DNA from: Pseudomonadota bacterium
GTDB taxonomy: Bacteria; Pseudomonadota; Gammaproteobacteria; Pseudomonadales; UBA5518
Direction of reading: 5' to 3'
Length of the DNA: 12,149 nt
NCBI GenBank assembly: GCA_022705125.1
Contig: JAKJFB010000048.1
Coordinates: 1-12,149 of the forward strand
In this document: piece by piece, positions 6,831 to 12,149 of the stretch
Numbering within the stretch: the stretch's first letter is position 1
How the letters are laid out: the number at the start of each line of letters is the position of its first letter
Position numbers and translations under genes: made by a program
The notes under the pieces: generated by a model
The model's database searches: none
What the model was told of the DNA's origin: nothing
Seen by the model: the letters and a program-made list of their open reading frames with translations, nothing else

Positions 6831-7928
6831 CGTGAAGGAGTTGTTCGAGCGTGCCCGCCCGCCGGGGCCGCTGTAGGACATCGTGAAACCGGGTTCCGTG
6901 TCGAATGCAATCGCCGGCATTGACGCCAGTGCGCTTTCCCAGGCCGCGCGCAGGCGGTCCTCGGCGCTGTAGTCGAAGGGATCCTGCAGCACCATTTCCT
7001 CGACGCCGCCGCGCGCCGGCGGTGTCGCCGCCAGTTCGCGCGCCGTGATCGCCAGCGCCTCGCGCGCCGGCACCCGGTCGGCGTAGCCCAGTTCCACGCG
7101 GATGCGCGAGGTGTCCAGCACGCGGTGAGTGGTCAGTGGTTGCATCACCAGCGGGCGTGCCGGCACGGCGAGCTCCCACGGCATCGACACGATCTCTATG
7201 GCGCGCCCCAGCGCCGCGGCGATGATTTCGGTGCGCTGGCGCAGCGTGAGCGCCTCGTCGTCGGCGCAGTTGTAGATGCGCCCGCGCGCGTTCTCCGGCC
7301 GGTCCACGGCGAGCAGCACGCCGTGCGCCACGTTTTGCGCGTAGCCCATGTGATGCAGCGTGAGGCCGCCGTCGGGCAGGATGATGAACGCGCGCCCGTC
7401 GAGGATGCGGCGCACGATCGGCCATTCGCACGGAATGGGCTGGTGACGGCCATACACGTAGGGATAGCGGATGTGCGTGGCCCCGGGATGGCATTCGAAC
7501 ACCGTCTCCTCGGTGCGCAGGATGCGCCAGCCCTTGTCGTCGTCTTCCGGTCCGCGCACCTTGGCGGCATCCTCGCCGGTGGGGACGGGCAGGCCGGCCG
7601 GTTCGAAGGCTTGCGGGTGCATGTAGCCGCGATAGGCGGGCACGCCGCCGGCCGAGATGAAGCGCTCCACCTTGCCCGCGCTTTCCTGCGCGATGGCGCG
7701 CAGCCGGCCATAGGTCGCCACGCACAGCGCGTAGCGGCGCGCGTCGAAGAACTCGCGCAGCACGGCCGGGTCGTAGGGGTCGGCGTGGTGATGCACGACT
7801 TCGCGCGGAATCTCCTCGACCTCGTGGGTGCCGCGATGCAGGATCTCGACCGTGTATCCGCGCGCGATCAGGCCGTTGACGATGTGATGCCCGGTGGGCC
7901 CGGTGCCGCCGATGACGAGTGCCTTCAC
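6828..7928 (-). CDS. NAD(P)-dependent epimerase/dehydratase (atypical extended SDR)
   Basis: Protein of 366 residues with an N-terminal Rossmann fold. The nucleotide-binding motif GGTGPTG is at 8-14 directly after the first strand (MKALVI), and an HRG turn follows the second strand (31-33), suggesting NADP or NAD binding. Further family-like segments are RFISAGGVPAY (89-99), RYPYVYGRHQPIP (154-166), LHHMGYAQNVAHG (191-203) and IYNCADDEALT (218-228). The family includes sugar epimerases, but also steroid and flavonoid reductases and dehydratases; the TGHHIVNGLIARGY type often occurs in catabolic clusters, so a redox or dehydration step on a CoA ester or steroid is possible. The GTG start at 7928 is chosen because the Rossmann strand begins there and AAAGGA lies nine bases upstream; the frame is open much further, to 8159. 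The stop codon is part of the REP-like palindrome. It is divergent from the DUF35/thiolase operon. The fold is sure, the substrate unknown. Confidence 0.85.
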   Translation of the reverse strand: MKALVIGGTGPTGHHIVNGLIARGYTVEILHRGTHEVEEIPREVVHHHADPYDPAVLREFFDARRYALCVATYGRLRAIAQESAGKVERFISAGGVPAYRGYMHPQAFEPAGLPVPTGEDAAKVRGPEDDDKGWRILRTEETVFECHPGATHIRYPYVYGRHQPIPCEWPIVRRILDGRAFIILPDGGLTLHHMGYAQNVAHGVLLAVDRPENARGRIYNCADDEALTLRQRTEIIAAALGRAIEIVSMPWELAVPARPLVMQPLTTHRVLDTSRIRVELGYADRVPAREALAITARELAATPPARGGVEEMVLQDPFDYSAEDRLRAAWESALASMPAIAFDTEPGFTMSYSGPGGRARSNNSFT

Positions 7929-7937
7929 GCAGGTGGA

Positions 7938-7943
7938 TCCTTT
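7938..7943 (-). promoter_or_regulatory. ribosome-binding site of the epimerase-like gene
   Basis: AAAGGA on the minus strand, nine bases before the GTG at 7928. It supports a GTG start over the longer open frame reaching 8159. Confidence 0.65.
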
Positions 7944-7994
7944 GTAATGTTGCGAAACGATGCGCTGGACTATAAACCGGGGCGGCGTCGCGCG

Positions 7995-8025
7995 TGACAA
8001 AGGTTGCGACTGATTAATTTTGTCA
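7995..8025. promoter_or_regulatory. inverted repeat TGACAAA-N17-TTTGTCA, candidate operator
   Basis: Perfect seven-base arms separated by 17 bases, in the 181-base divergent region between the epimerase-like gene and the DUF35/thiolase operon. The two arms would lie on the same face of the helix, about 2.3 turns apart. The stretch between them is relatively AT-rich (GATTAATTTTG). TTGTCA on the minus strand could also serve as a -35 box, with TTTATA or TATAGT 18-20 bases further on as a -10 for the epimerase-like gene. Regulatory meaning is inferred from position. Confidence 0.45.
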
Positions 8026-8096
8026 GCGCAATGCGCGCGGTGATGCCATAGCCAGCCCTGGCCCAAGCGTGCACCATGCCATTTCAACGTAGTTCC

Positions 8097-8103
8097 AGGA
8101 GAG
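8097..8103 (+). promoter_or_regulatory. ribosome-binding site of the DUF35/thiolase operon's first gene
   Basis: AGGAGAG six bases before the ATG at 8110; fixes the start of the operon. Confidence 0.7.
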
Positions 8104-8109
8104 CGATAC

Positions 8110-8553
8110 ATGGCGAGCCAGCCGGAGATCCTCACCAAGCCCTTCGAGCTTGGGTACACCTACACGCGCTCGACGGGGCCCGTGATCGGGCACTTCCTCA
8201 CCGAGTTGCGGGAAGGGCGCATCACCGGCGTGCGCGGCTCCGACGGCGGCGTGATCGTGCCGCCGGCCGAATACGATCCGGTGAGCTGCGCAGCGCTGAC
8301 GGACATCGTTGCGGTTGCCGACACGGGCATCGTGACCACCTGGTGCTGGGTCAGGCAGCCGACCTCGCACCACGTGCTGCAGCGCCCCTTCGCCTTCGCG
8401 CTGGTGAAGCTCGACGGCACCGCGGTCCCGATGCTGCACGTGGTCGATGCCGGCGAGGAATCGGCGATGCGCACCGGCATGCGCGTCAAGGCGCGCTGGG
8501 CCGCCGAGCGGCGCGGCTCGATCACGGACATCGCCTGCTTCGAGCCGGCCTGA
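8110..8553 (+). CDS. DUF35/OB-fold protein with a lost zinc ribbon
   Basis: Protein of 147 residues and first gene of a four-gene operon. It aligns by eye with the next gene's product: GPVIGHFLTELREGRITGVR (23-42) corresponds to AGAALARFLASIREGRIMGQR (23-43) there, then both reach a VPP motif and an OB-fold region (ADTGIVTTWCWV, KLDGTAVPMLHVV, GMRVKARW). This is the layout of DUF35 proteins: an N-terminal helix, a rubredoxin-like zinc ribbon, and an OB fold that can bind acyl-CoA. Here the ribbon cysteines are gone (GSDGG replaces CPGC, and only Cys60 remains near the second pair), so it probably binds no zinc. DUF35 proteins act as partners of thiolase-superfamily enzymes, for example the DUF35 domain of ChsH2 with the aldolase Ltp2 in cholesterol side-chain degradation. 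It is likely a structural or acyl-CoA-presenting subunit for one of the two downstream thiolase-like proteins. There is no signal peptide. Confidence 0.8.
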   Translation: MASQPEILTKPFELGYTYTRSTGPVIGHFLTELREGRITGVRGSDGGVIVPPAEYDPVSCAALTDIVAVADTGIVTTWCWVRQPTSHHVLQRPFAFALVKLDGTAVPMLHVVDAGEESAMRTGMRVKARWAAERRGSITDIACFEPA

Positions 8554-8564
8554 GGAGAACCACG

Positions 8565-9029
8565 ATGACAGACGCACGTGAGCCCGTGACCGGCATCGAG
8601 GTGCCGATCTACCTGAACTACGAATTCACCGCCGGCGCCGCGCTGGCGCGCTTCCTCGCCAGTATCCGCGAGGGGCGCATCATGGGGCAGCGCTGCCCGG
8701 GCTGCGCCAGCGTGTACGTGCCGCCGCGCGGCTCGTGCTCGCGCTGCGGTATTCCGACCGAGGAAGAGGTGGAGGTGAAGGACACCGGCGTGATCGAGGC
8801 CTTCACCATCGTGCACATCCCGATCCCGGGCAACCCGATCAAGCCGCCGTTCATCGCGGCGAGCATACTGCTCGACGGCACCGACATGGCCTGCCTGCAC
8901 CTGGTCAGTGAGGTCCCGACCGAGCAGGTGCACGTCGGCATGCGCGTGCAGGCGGTCTGGAGGCCGCGCGAGGAATGGGACTACACCTTCGAGAACATCG
9001 CCTGGTTCAAGCCGGCCGAGGGAGCATGA
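8565..9029 (+). CDS. DUF35/OB-fold protein with intact Cys4 zinc ribbon
   Basis: Protein of 154 residues. After an N-terminal helix (24-40) comes a complete zinc ribbon, with Cys44-x2-Cys47 and Cys58-x2-Cys61 separated by SVYVPPRGS, then an OB fold (DTGVIEAFTIVHIP, PPFIAASILLDG, MACLHLVSE, GMRVQAVW). This is the canonical DUF35 layout. Known members bind acyl-CoA and pair with thiolase-like enzymes (Ltp2/ChsH2 in actinobacteria, or acetoacetyl-CoA thiolase complexes in archaea). ATG 8565 has AGGAGA six bases upstream, beginning at the last base of the preceding TGA; the gap to the preceding gene is 11 bases. The thiolase-like gene begins three bases after its stop, which argues for a joint complex. 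Function as a subunit is inferred from family and context. Confidence 0.88.
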   Translation: MTDAREPVTGIEVPIYLNYEFTAGAALARFLASIREGRIMGQRCPGCASVYVPPRGSCSRCGIPTEEEVEVKDTGVIEAFTIVHIPIPGNPIKPPFIAASILLDGTDMACLHLVSEVPTEQVHVGMRVQAVWRPREEWDYTFENIAWFKPAEGA

Positions 9030-9032
9030 AGC

Positions 9033-10085
9033 ATGCGTGACGCAGCGATCATAGGTTATGCACAGGGTCCGCAGTACCGCTACGCGGGAGCGGCCAACGA
9101 GAGCGAGCTGATCATGCCGGTGGTGCGCCGGGTGATGGAACAGGTCGGTGTGGGCCAGCAGGACATCGACTTCACCTGCTCGGGCAGCTGCGACTACCTG
9201 CAGGGCGCCGCCTTCGCATTCGTCGAGGGCCTGTCCGCGCTCGCGACGGTGCCGCCGATCAAGGAGTCGCACGTCGAGATGGACGCCGCATGGGCCGTCT
9301 ACGAGGCATTGATCAAGATCTGGACCGGCGAAGCGGATCTGTGCCTGGTCTACGGCTTCGGCAAGTCCTCGCCGGGCGAACTGCGCACGGTGATGGCGCT
9401 GCAGCTGGACCCTTACTACCACGTGCCGCTGTGGCCCGATGCGATCAGCCTGGCGGCGCTGCAGGCGCGGGCGATGCTCGACAGCGGCGCCATCAACGAG
9501 CGCGACATGGCCGAGGTCGTGGCGCGCAGCCGCGCCAACGCGCGGGCCAATCCGAACGCGCAACTCAAGGGCAATCCCGGCATCGAGGAACTGCTGGCGG
9601 AGCCGGGCTTCGTCTCGCCGCTCAGGCGGCACGACTGCCCGCCGATCACCGACGGCGCCTCGGCGATGATCGTCGCCTCCGCGGACGTGGCGACGCGCTA
9701 CTGCAAGCGCCCGGCGTGGGTTCGCGGCATCGACCATCGCATGGAGACGGGCATCCTCGGTGCGCGCGACCTCACGCGCTCGCCCTCGACGCGGATCGCG
9801 GGCGAGAAGGCGGGTGTGGCGCGCGGCAAGGTGGACCTGGCGGAGCTGCACGCGCCGTTTAGCCACCAGGAGATCATCCTGCGCCGCGAGCTCGGCCTGG
9901 CCGACGCGGTGCCCGTGAACCTCTCGGGCGGCGCGCTGGCCGGCAACACGATGATGGCGGCGGGGCTGGACCGCATCGGCTTCGTGGCCGAGCGCATCAT
10001 CAACGGCGAGGCCGATCGCGGCGTGGCGCATGCCACCTCGGGGCCGTGCCTGCAGCAGAACCTGGTCGCGGTACTGGAGGCCTGA
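9033..10085 (+). CDS. thiolase-superfamily protein, Ltp2/SCP-x-like, lacking the nucleophilic Cys
   Basis: Protein of 350 residues, shorter than typical thiolases (about 390). The thiolase fold is recognised from the start RDAAIIGYAQ, the segment LDSGAINERDMAEVVARSR (149-167), PITDGASAMIVAS (204-216), LHAPFSHQE (272-280, where thiolases have HEAF), NLSGGALAGN (296-305) and AHATSGPCLQQN (332-343). At the place of the active-site cysteine loop the sequence reads HVEMDAAWAVYEAL (80-93), with no cysteine. This is the pattern of the non-decarboxylating, non-Claisen members such as the retro-aldolase Ltp2, which cleaves a C-C bond of a hydroxylated steroid side chain. Cys339 is near the place of the second catalytic cysteine of thiolases. 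It starts three bases after the DUF35 gene. A role as retro-aldolase or acyl-CoA C-C lyase is a family-based inference. Confidence 0.85.
   Translation: MRDAAIIGYAQGPQYRYAGAANESELIMPVVRRVMEQVGVGQQDIDFTCSGSCDYLQGAAFAFVEGLSALATVPPIKESHVEMDAAWAVYEALIKIWTGEADLCLVYGFGKSSPGELRTVMALQLDPYYHVPLWPDAISLAALQARAMLDSGAINERDMAEVVARSRANARANPNAQLKGNPGIEELLAEPGFVSPLRRHDCPPITDGASAMIVASADVATRYCKRPAWVRGIDHRMETGILGARDLTRSPSTRIAGEKAGVARGKVDLAELHAPFSHQEIILRRELGLADAVPVNLSGGALAGNTMMAAGLDRIGFVAERIINGEADRGVAHATSGPCLQQNLVAVLEA
10075..10080 (+). promoter_or_regulatory. ribosome-binding site of the second thiolase-like gene
   Basis: TGGAGG lies eight bases before ATG 10089, inside the last codons of the preceding gene. This suggests translational coupling. 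Confidence 0.55.
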
Positions 10086-10088
10086 ATC

Positions 10089-11246
10089 ATGGCGAATCTC
10101 GCAGCAGTGGTCGGCGTTGGCCAGACCAAGCACAAATCCAAGCACAAGGACGTTTCGATGGCGGGGCTGGTGCGCCAGGCCGCGGAGCGCGCGCTGGCCG
10201 ATGCCGGCTGCGAGTGGAAGGACATCGACGCGCTGGTGCTCGGCAAGGCGCCGGATATGTTCGAGGGCGTGATGATGCCCGAGCTGTACCTCACGGATGC
10301 GCTGGGCGGCAACGGCAAGCCGGTCATCCGCGTGCATACCGCGGGCAGCGTCGGTGGATCCACCGCGATCCTCGCGGCGAACTACGTCCAGAGCGGCGTG
10401 TACAACCGCGTGCTCACCGTGACCTTCGAGAAGCAGTCGGAATCGAACGCGACCTGGGCGCTGTCGCCGCGCATGCCCTTCGTTCCGCACGTGAATGCCG
10501 GCGCCGGCGGCTTCTTCGCGCCCTACATGCGCCAGTACAAGGAGAAATACGGCGCGCCCGATTACATCGGCTGCATGGTGGCGGTCAAGGATCGCCTGAA
10601 CGCCTGCAGGAACCCCTACGCGCACCTGCAGATACCGAACATCGATCTCGCGATGGTGCAGCAGTCGCCCATGCTGTGGGAGCCCGTGCGATTCCTCGAA
10701 AGCTGTCCCTCCTCGGACGGCGCCTGCGCGCTGGTCATCGCCAACGAGCAGCTCGCGCTGCGCGCGCCGAACAAGCCCGCGTGGATCCTCGGTTCCTCCA
10801 CGCGTTCCGACGGCACCATGTACGCGGGCAAGGACAACGTGCACCCGCAGTCGCTGATCGCCTGCGCCAGGGATGTCTATGCCAAGTCCGGCATCACCAA
10901 CCCGCGCAAGCAGATCGACTGCGCCGAGATCTACGTGCCGTTCTCCTGGTACGAGCCCATGTGGCTCGAGGGTCATCTCATCGCCCCGTTCAACGAAGGC
11001 TGGAAGATGACCGACTCCGGTGCCACCGAGCTGGGTGGTGACTTCCCGGTCAACATGTCGGGCGGCGTGCTGTCGTCGAACCCCATCGGTGCCTCCGGCC
11101 TCATCCGTTGCCTCGAGGCGGCCAACCAAGTTCGGGGCACGGCTGGCGAGCACCAGGTCGACGGCGCGCGGCTCGCCATAGGCCACGCCTTCGGCGGCGC
11201 ACATTCCTACTACGCGATGTGGGCCGTGAGCGCGGACAAGCCGTAG
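10089..11246 (+). CDS. thiolase-superfamily protein, SCP-x/Ltp-like, with His/Thr at the Cys position
   Basis: Protein of 385 residues, close to normal thiolase length. Visible segments: AAVVGVGQTKHKSKHKDVSM (5-24), LVRQAAERALADAGCEWKDID (27-47), VHTAGSVGGSTAI (82-94), CPSSDGACALVIAN (206-219), AEIYVPFSWYEPMW (279-292, the HEAF position), NMSGGVLSSNPIGASG (322-337) and GHAFGGAHSYYAMWAV (365-380). In SCP-x thiolases the loop around 82-90 carries the nucleophilic cysteine; here that position is His83 or Thr84. Tyrosines near the two other catalytic loops (Tyr282, Tyr288, Tyr374, Tyr375) recall the repurposed, tyrosine-dependent active site described for Ltp2-type aldolases. It is the last gene of the operon, three bases after the previous stop. 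It may form a hetero-oligomer with the first thiolase-like protein and the DUF35 partners, or act in a second round of side-chain cleavage. The superfamily is sure, the reaction inferred. Confidence 0.88.
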   Translation: MANLAAVVGVGQTKHKSKHKDVSMAGLVRQAAERALADAGCEWKDIDALVLGKAPDMFEGVMMPELYLTDALGGNGKPVIRVHTAGSVGGSTAILAANYVQSGVYNRVLTVTFEKQSESNATWALSPRMPFVPHVNAGAGGFFAPYMRQYKEKYGAPDYIGCMVAVKDRLNACRNPYAHLQIPNIDLAMVQQSPMLWEPVRFLESCPSSDGACALVIANEQLALRAPNKPAWILGSSTRSDGTMYAGKDNVHPQSLIACARDVYAKSGITNPRKQIDCAEIYVPFSWYEPMWLEGHLIAPFNEGWKMTDSGATELGGDFPVNMSGGVLSSNPIGASGLIRCLEAANQVRGTAGEHQVDGARLAIGHAFGGAHSYYAMWAVSADKP

Positions 11247-11257
11247 ACCGGCATTGG

Positions 11258-11318
11258 ATCGTGCGTCGGCATGAATGCCGACCTGCACGATGAGGGTCCG
11301 GCCACGCCGGACCCGCCA
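11258..11318. repeat. REP-like palindrome pair, locus B, after the thiolase operon
   Basis: Two hairpins lie just past the operon's last stop. The first (11258-11291) has an outer arm ATCGTGC, an inner arm GTCGGCAT, centre GA, then ATGCCGAC, a two-base bulge (CT) and GCACGAT, a 15-base-pair stem in all. The second (11294-11314) is GGGTCCGGC, CAC, GCCGGACCC, perfect nine-base arms. Thirteen bases at 11306-11318 are the exact reverse complement of 6753-6765 in locus A, and the GTCSGSATGAATSCSGACCT unit is shared, so both loci belong to one repeat family. No T-tract follows, so simple intrinsic termination is unlikely. Confidence 0.75.
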
Positions 11319-11324
11319 CCACCC

Positions 11325-11386
11325 CGTCATTGACGTCGATTGCCCGTCACCGCCGCGTTTGTGGCCTGTTTGGGTCATGACGGGCA
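11325..11386. promoter_or_regulatory. cluster of CGTCA/TGACG half-sites before the small gene
   Basis: CGTCA-T-TGACG at 11325-11335 is a small palindrome. TGCCCGTCA (11341-11349) and TGACGGGCA (11378-11386) are perfect nine-base inverted arms 28 bases apart. Together they make four copies of the same five-base half-site in 58 bases, upstream of the gene at 11499. An operator array or a remnant of a mobile repeat is possible; otherwise the gap 11319-11498 holds nothing I recognise. Confidence 0.35.
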
Positions 11387-11498
11387 CGCACCCATCTGGT
11401 ATCAAGAGCGCGTCGCCGCCGACCCCGAGGTCGATCGAGACTGGTGCAATGACTCGCTAATTCGACTGGGGCCGCGAACGGACCCGGGAGACCGACCG

Positions 11499-11810
11499 AT
11501 GCCCACGAATGACACCGATCATCGCCTGTTTGGCGAATACCTGCACTGGATTGCGCACAAGGAACTGGCGCTCGGCGCGGTTCGCGCCGAGCTCTGGGCC
11601 AGCGCGGTGGTCCAGTGCGCGGGCGACGAAGACAAGGCGCGGGGCATATACCTCGAGTCGCGGGCGCAGTCGCTGCGCGAAGAGGCATCGATTGCGGAGA
11701 AATTCCTGCGCCTGCTCCGCCAGAGCGAGGACAGCGCCGTGCAGGTGCACGACGCCGTGGTTTTTTACCTCGCGCGGCCCGCCGCGGGGCGCGTCGAATC
11801 TCCGCGATAA
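11499..11810 (+). CDS. small hypothetical protein, alpha-helical
   Basis: Protein of 103 residues that I do not recognise. The sequence MPTNDTDHRLFGEYLHWIAH is followed by long stretches rich in Ala, Glu, Arg and Leu (about 21-80) that should be helical, with no signal peptide and no membrane segment. One cysteine (Cys40) is present, and there is no known catalytic motif. ATG 11499 is supported by GGGAG eight bases upstream; the frame is open further, to a TTG at 11340, but that part crosses the half-site cluster and has no ribosome-binding site. It converges with the cupin gene, 12 bases apart. Codon use is like the neighbours, so a real gene is likely, but the function is unknown. Confidence 0.6.
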   Translation: MPTNDTDHRLFGEYLHWIAHKELALGAVRAELWASAVVQCAGDEDKARGIYLESRAQSLREEASIAEKFLRLLRQSEDSAVQVHDAVVFYLARPAAGRVESPR

Positions 11811-11822
11811 GGCCCCGGCCGC

Positions 11823-12149
11823 TCAATCGTGACCATGAAACCAGCGCGTTTCCCGCGCGCAGGCATTGCGTAAGCGGTATGGCGCCGCGCGCGGGATGAA
11901 CATTTCATCGCCCGGGTTCAGGGCGTAACGCACGCCGTGCATTTCCACCTCCAGGCAGCCCTCGACGACCACGAGCACCTCGTCGCTGCCGGGCGCCGCG
12001 TCGCGCCAGTCCGGGTCCGCAGCAGCGGTGCAGCTCTGGCAACTGTAGCCATGCTCGCTCCAGGCGCGTGACACTTCGCCGTGATCCACCGGCTGGCGGA
12101 ACTTGTGGCGTACCACGTACTCCTCGGTGTCTGCCGGCAGGTGGATGCG
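11823..12149 (-). CDS. cupin-domain protein, 5' part cut by the window edge
   Basis: The last 108 residues are visible. The frame continues upstream through 12149 with coding-like sequence (RIHLPADTEEYVVRHKF), so the real start lies outside; an internal GTG at 12116 is not a convincing start. The C-terminal half is a cupin_2 barrel: SDEVLVVVEGCLEVEMHGVRY for motif 1, and NPGDEMFIPRAAPYRLRN for motif 2. Cupins with metal-dependent activity carry His-x-His before DEVL and a His in the PHR turn; here the first pair is missing and the turn reads PYR, so this copy probably binds no metal. A Cys-x2-Cys (YSCQSC) sits before the barrel. The likely role is ligand binding or sensing rather than oxygenation; the substrate is unknown. 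Confidence 0.75.
   Translation of the reverse strand, partial: RIHLPADTEEYVVRHKFRQPVDHGEVSRAWSEHGYSCQSCTAAADPDWRDAAPGSDEVLVVVEGCLEVEMHGVRYALNPGDEMFIPRAAPYRLRNACARETRWFHGHD

Noticed and set aside
5785..7725. 646-codon minus-strand frame across the Gdt1-like gene and into the epimerase-like gene
   Set aside because: It overlaps two genes with clear family motifs in other frames and reads through the REP-like locus; the translation is Arg/His/Gly-rich with no domain.
8160..11405. Open minus-strand frame of 1,081 codons opposite the DUF35/thiolase operon
   Set aside because: It is the antisense of four well-supported genes, its composition is typical of reversed GC-rich codons (many His, Arg, Ala, Val), and no domain is recognisable.
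11340..11498. TTG-started 53-codon extension of the small gene
   Set aside because: No ribosome-binding site precedes the TTG, the stretch overlaps inverted repeats, and the ATG at 11499 has a good site.

Overview
The window is GC-rich bacterial DNA with bacterial ribosome-binding sites and tight gene packing. An outer-membrane TonB-dependent receptor and an OruR-type AraC regulator indicate a Gram-negative host, probably a steroid- or hydrophobic-acid-degrading gammaproteobacterium; this is inferred from gene content, not from a marker gene. I see ten genes: eight complete, plus two cut by the window edges.

Left part (1-3136): a minus-strand pair encodes an FAD-dependent dehydrogenase of the 3-ketosteroid dehydrogenase/fumarate reductase group, followed closely by the first 67 residues of a TauE/SafE-type permease. 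An AraC-family regulator is transcribed divergently from the FAD gene. The gap between them holds a perfect hairpin or operator, GCTTGT-GAAA-ACAAGC. The regulator converges on a TonB receptor gene, and an intrinsic terminator lies between them.

Middle (3137-8109): a large TonB-dependent receptor (minus), a Gdt1/TMEM165 (UPF0016) cation transporter (plus), and an atypical NAD(P)-binding epimerase/dehydratase (minus). The 80-base gap between the last two, which are convergent, is filled by REP-like palindromes. One palindrome supplies the epimerase stop codon.

Right part (8110-12149): a compact four-gene plus-strand operon encodes two DUF35/OB-fold proteins and two thiolase-superfamily proteins. 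Gaps are 11, 3 and 3 bases. One DUF35 protein keeps an intact Cys4 zinc ribbon and the other has lost it. Both thiolase-like proteins lack the usual nucleophilic cysteine. The known parallel is the actinobacterial steroid side-chain aldolase Ltp2 with the DUF35 domain of ChsH2, so the operon may encode one or two retro-aldolase complexes acting on acyl-CoA side chains. A second REP-like locus follows the operon, then a small unrecognised gene and a partial cupin gene (minus).

Working model (inference): the receptor takes up a hydrophobic substrate, the FAD enzyme desaturates the ring or chain, and the epimerase-like enzyme and the DUF35/thiolase operon carry out further redox and C-C cleavage steps. 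The AraC regulator may control the neighbouring genes. The most distinctive features are the doubled DUF35/Cys-less thiolase operon and the two related palindromic loci at gene 3' ends.
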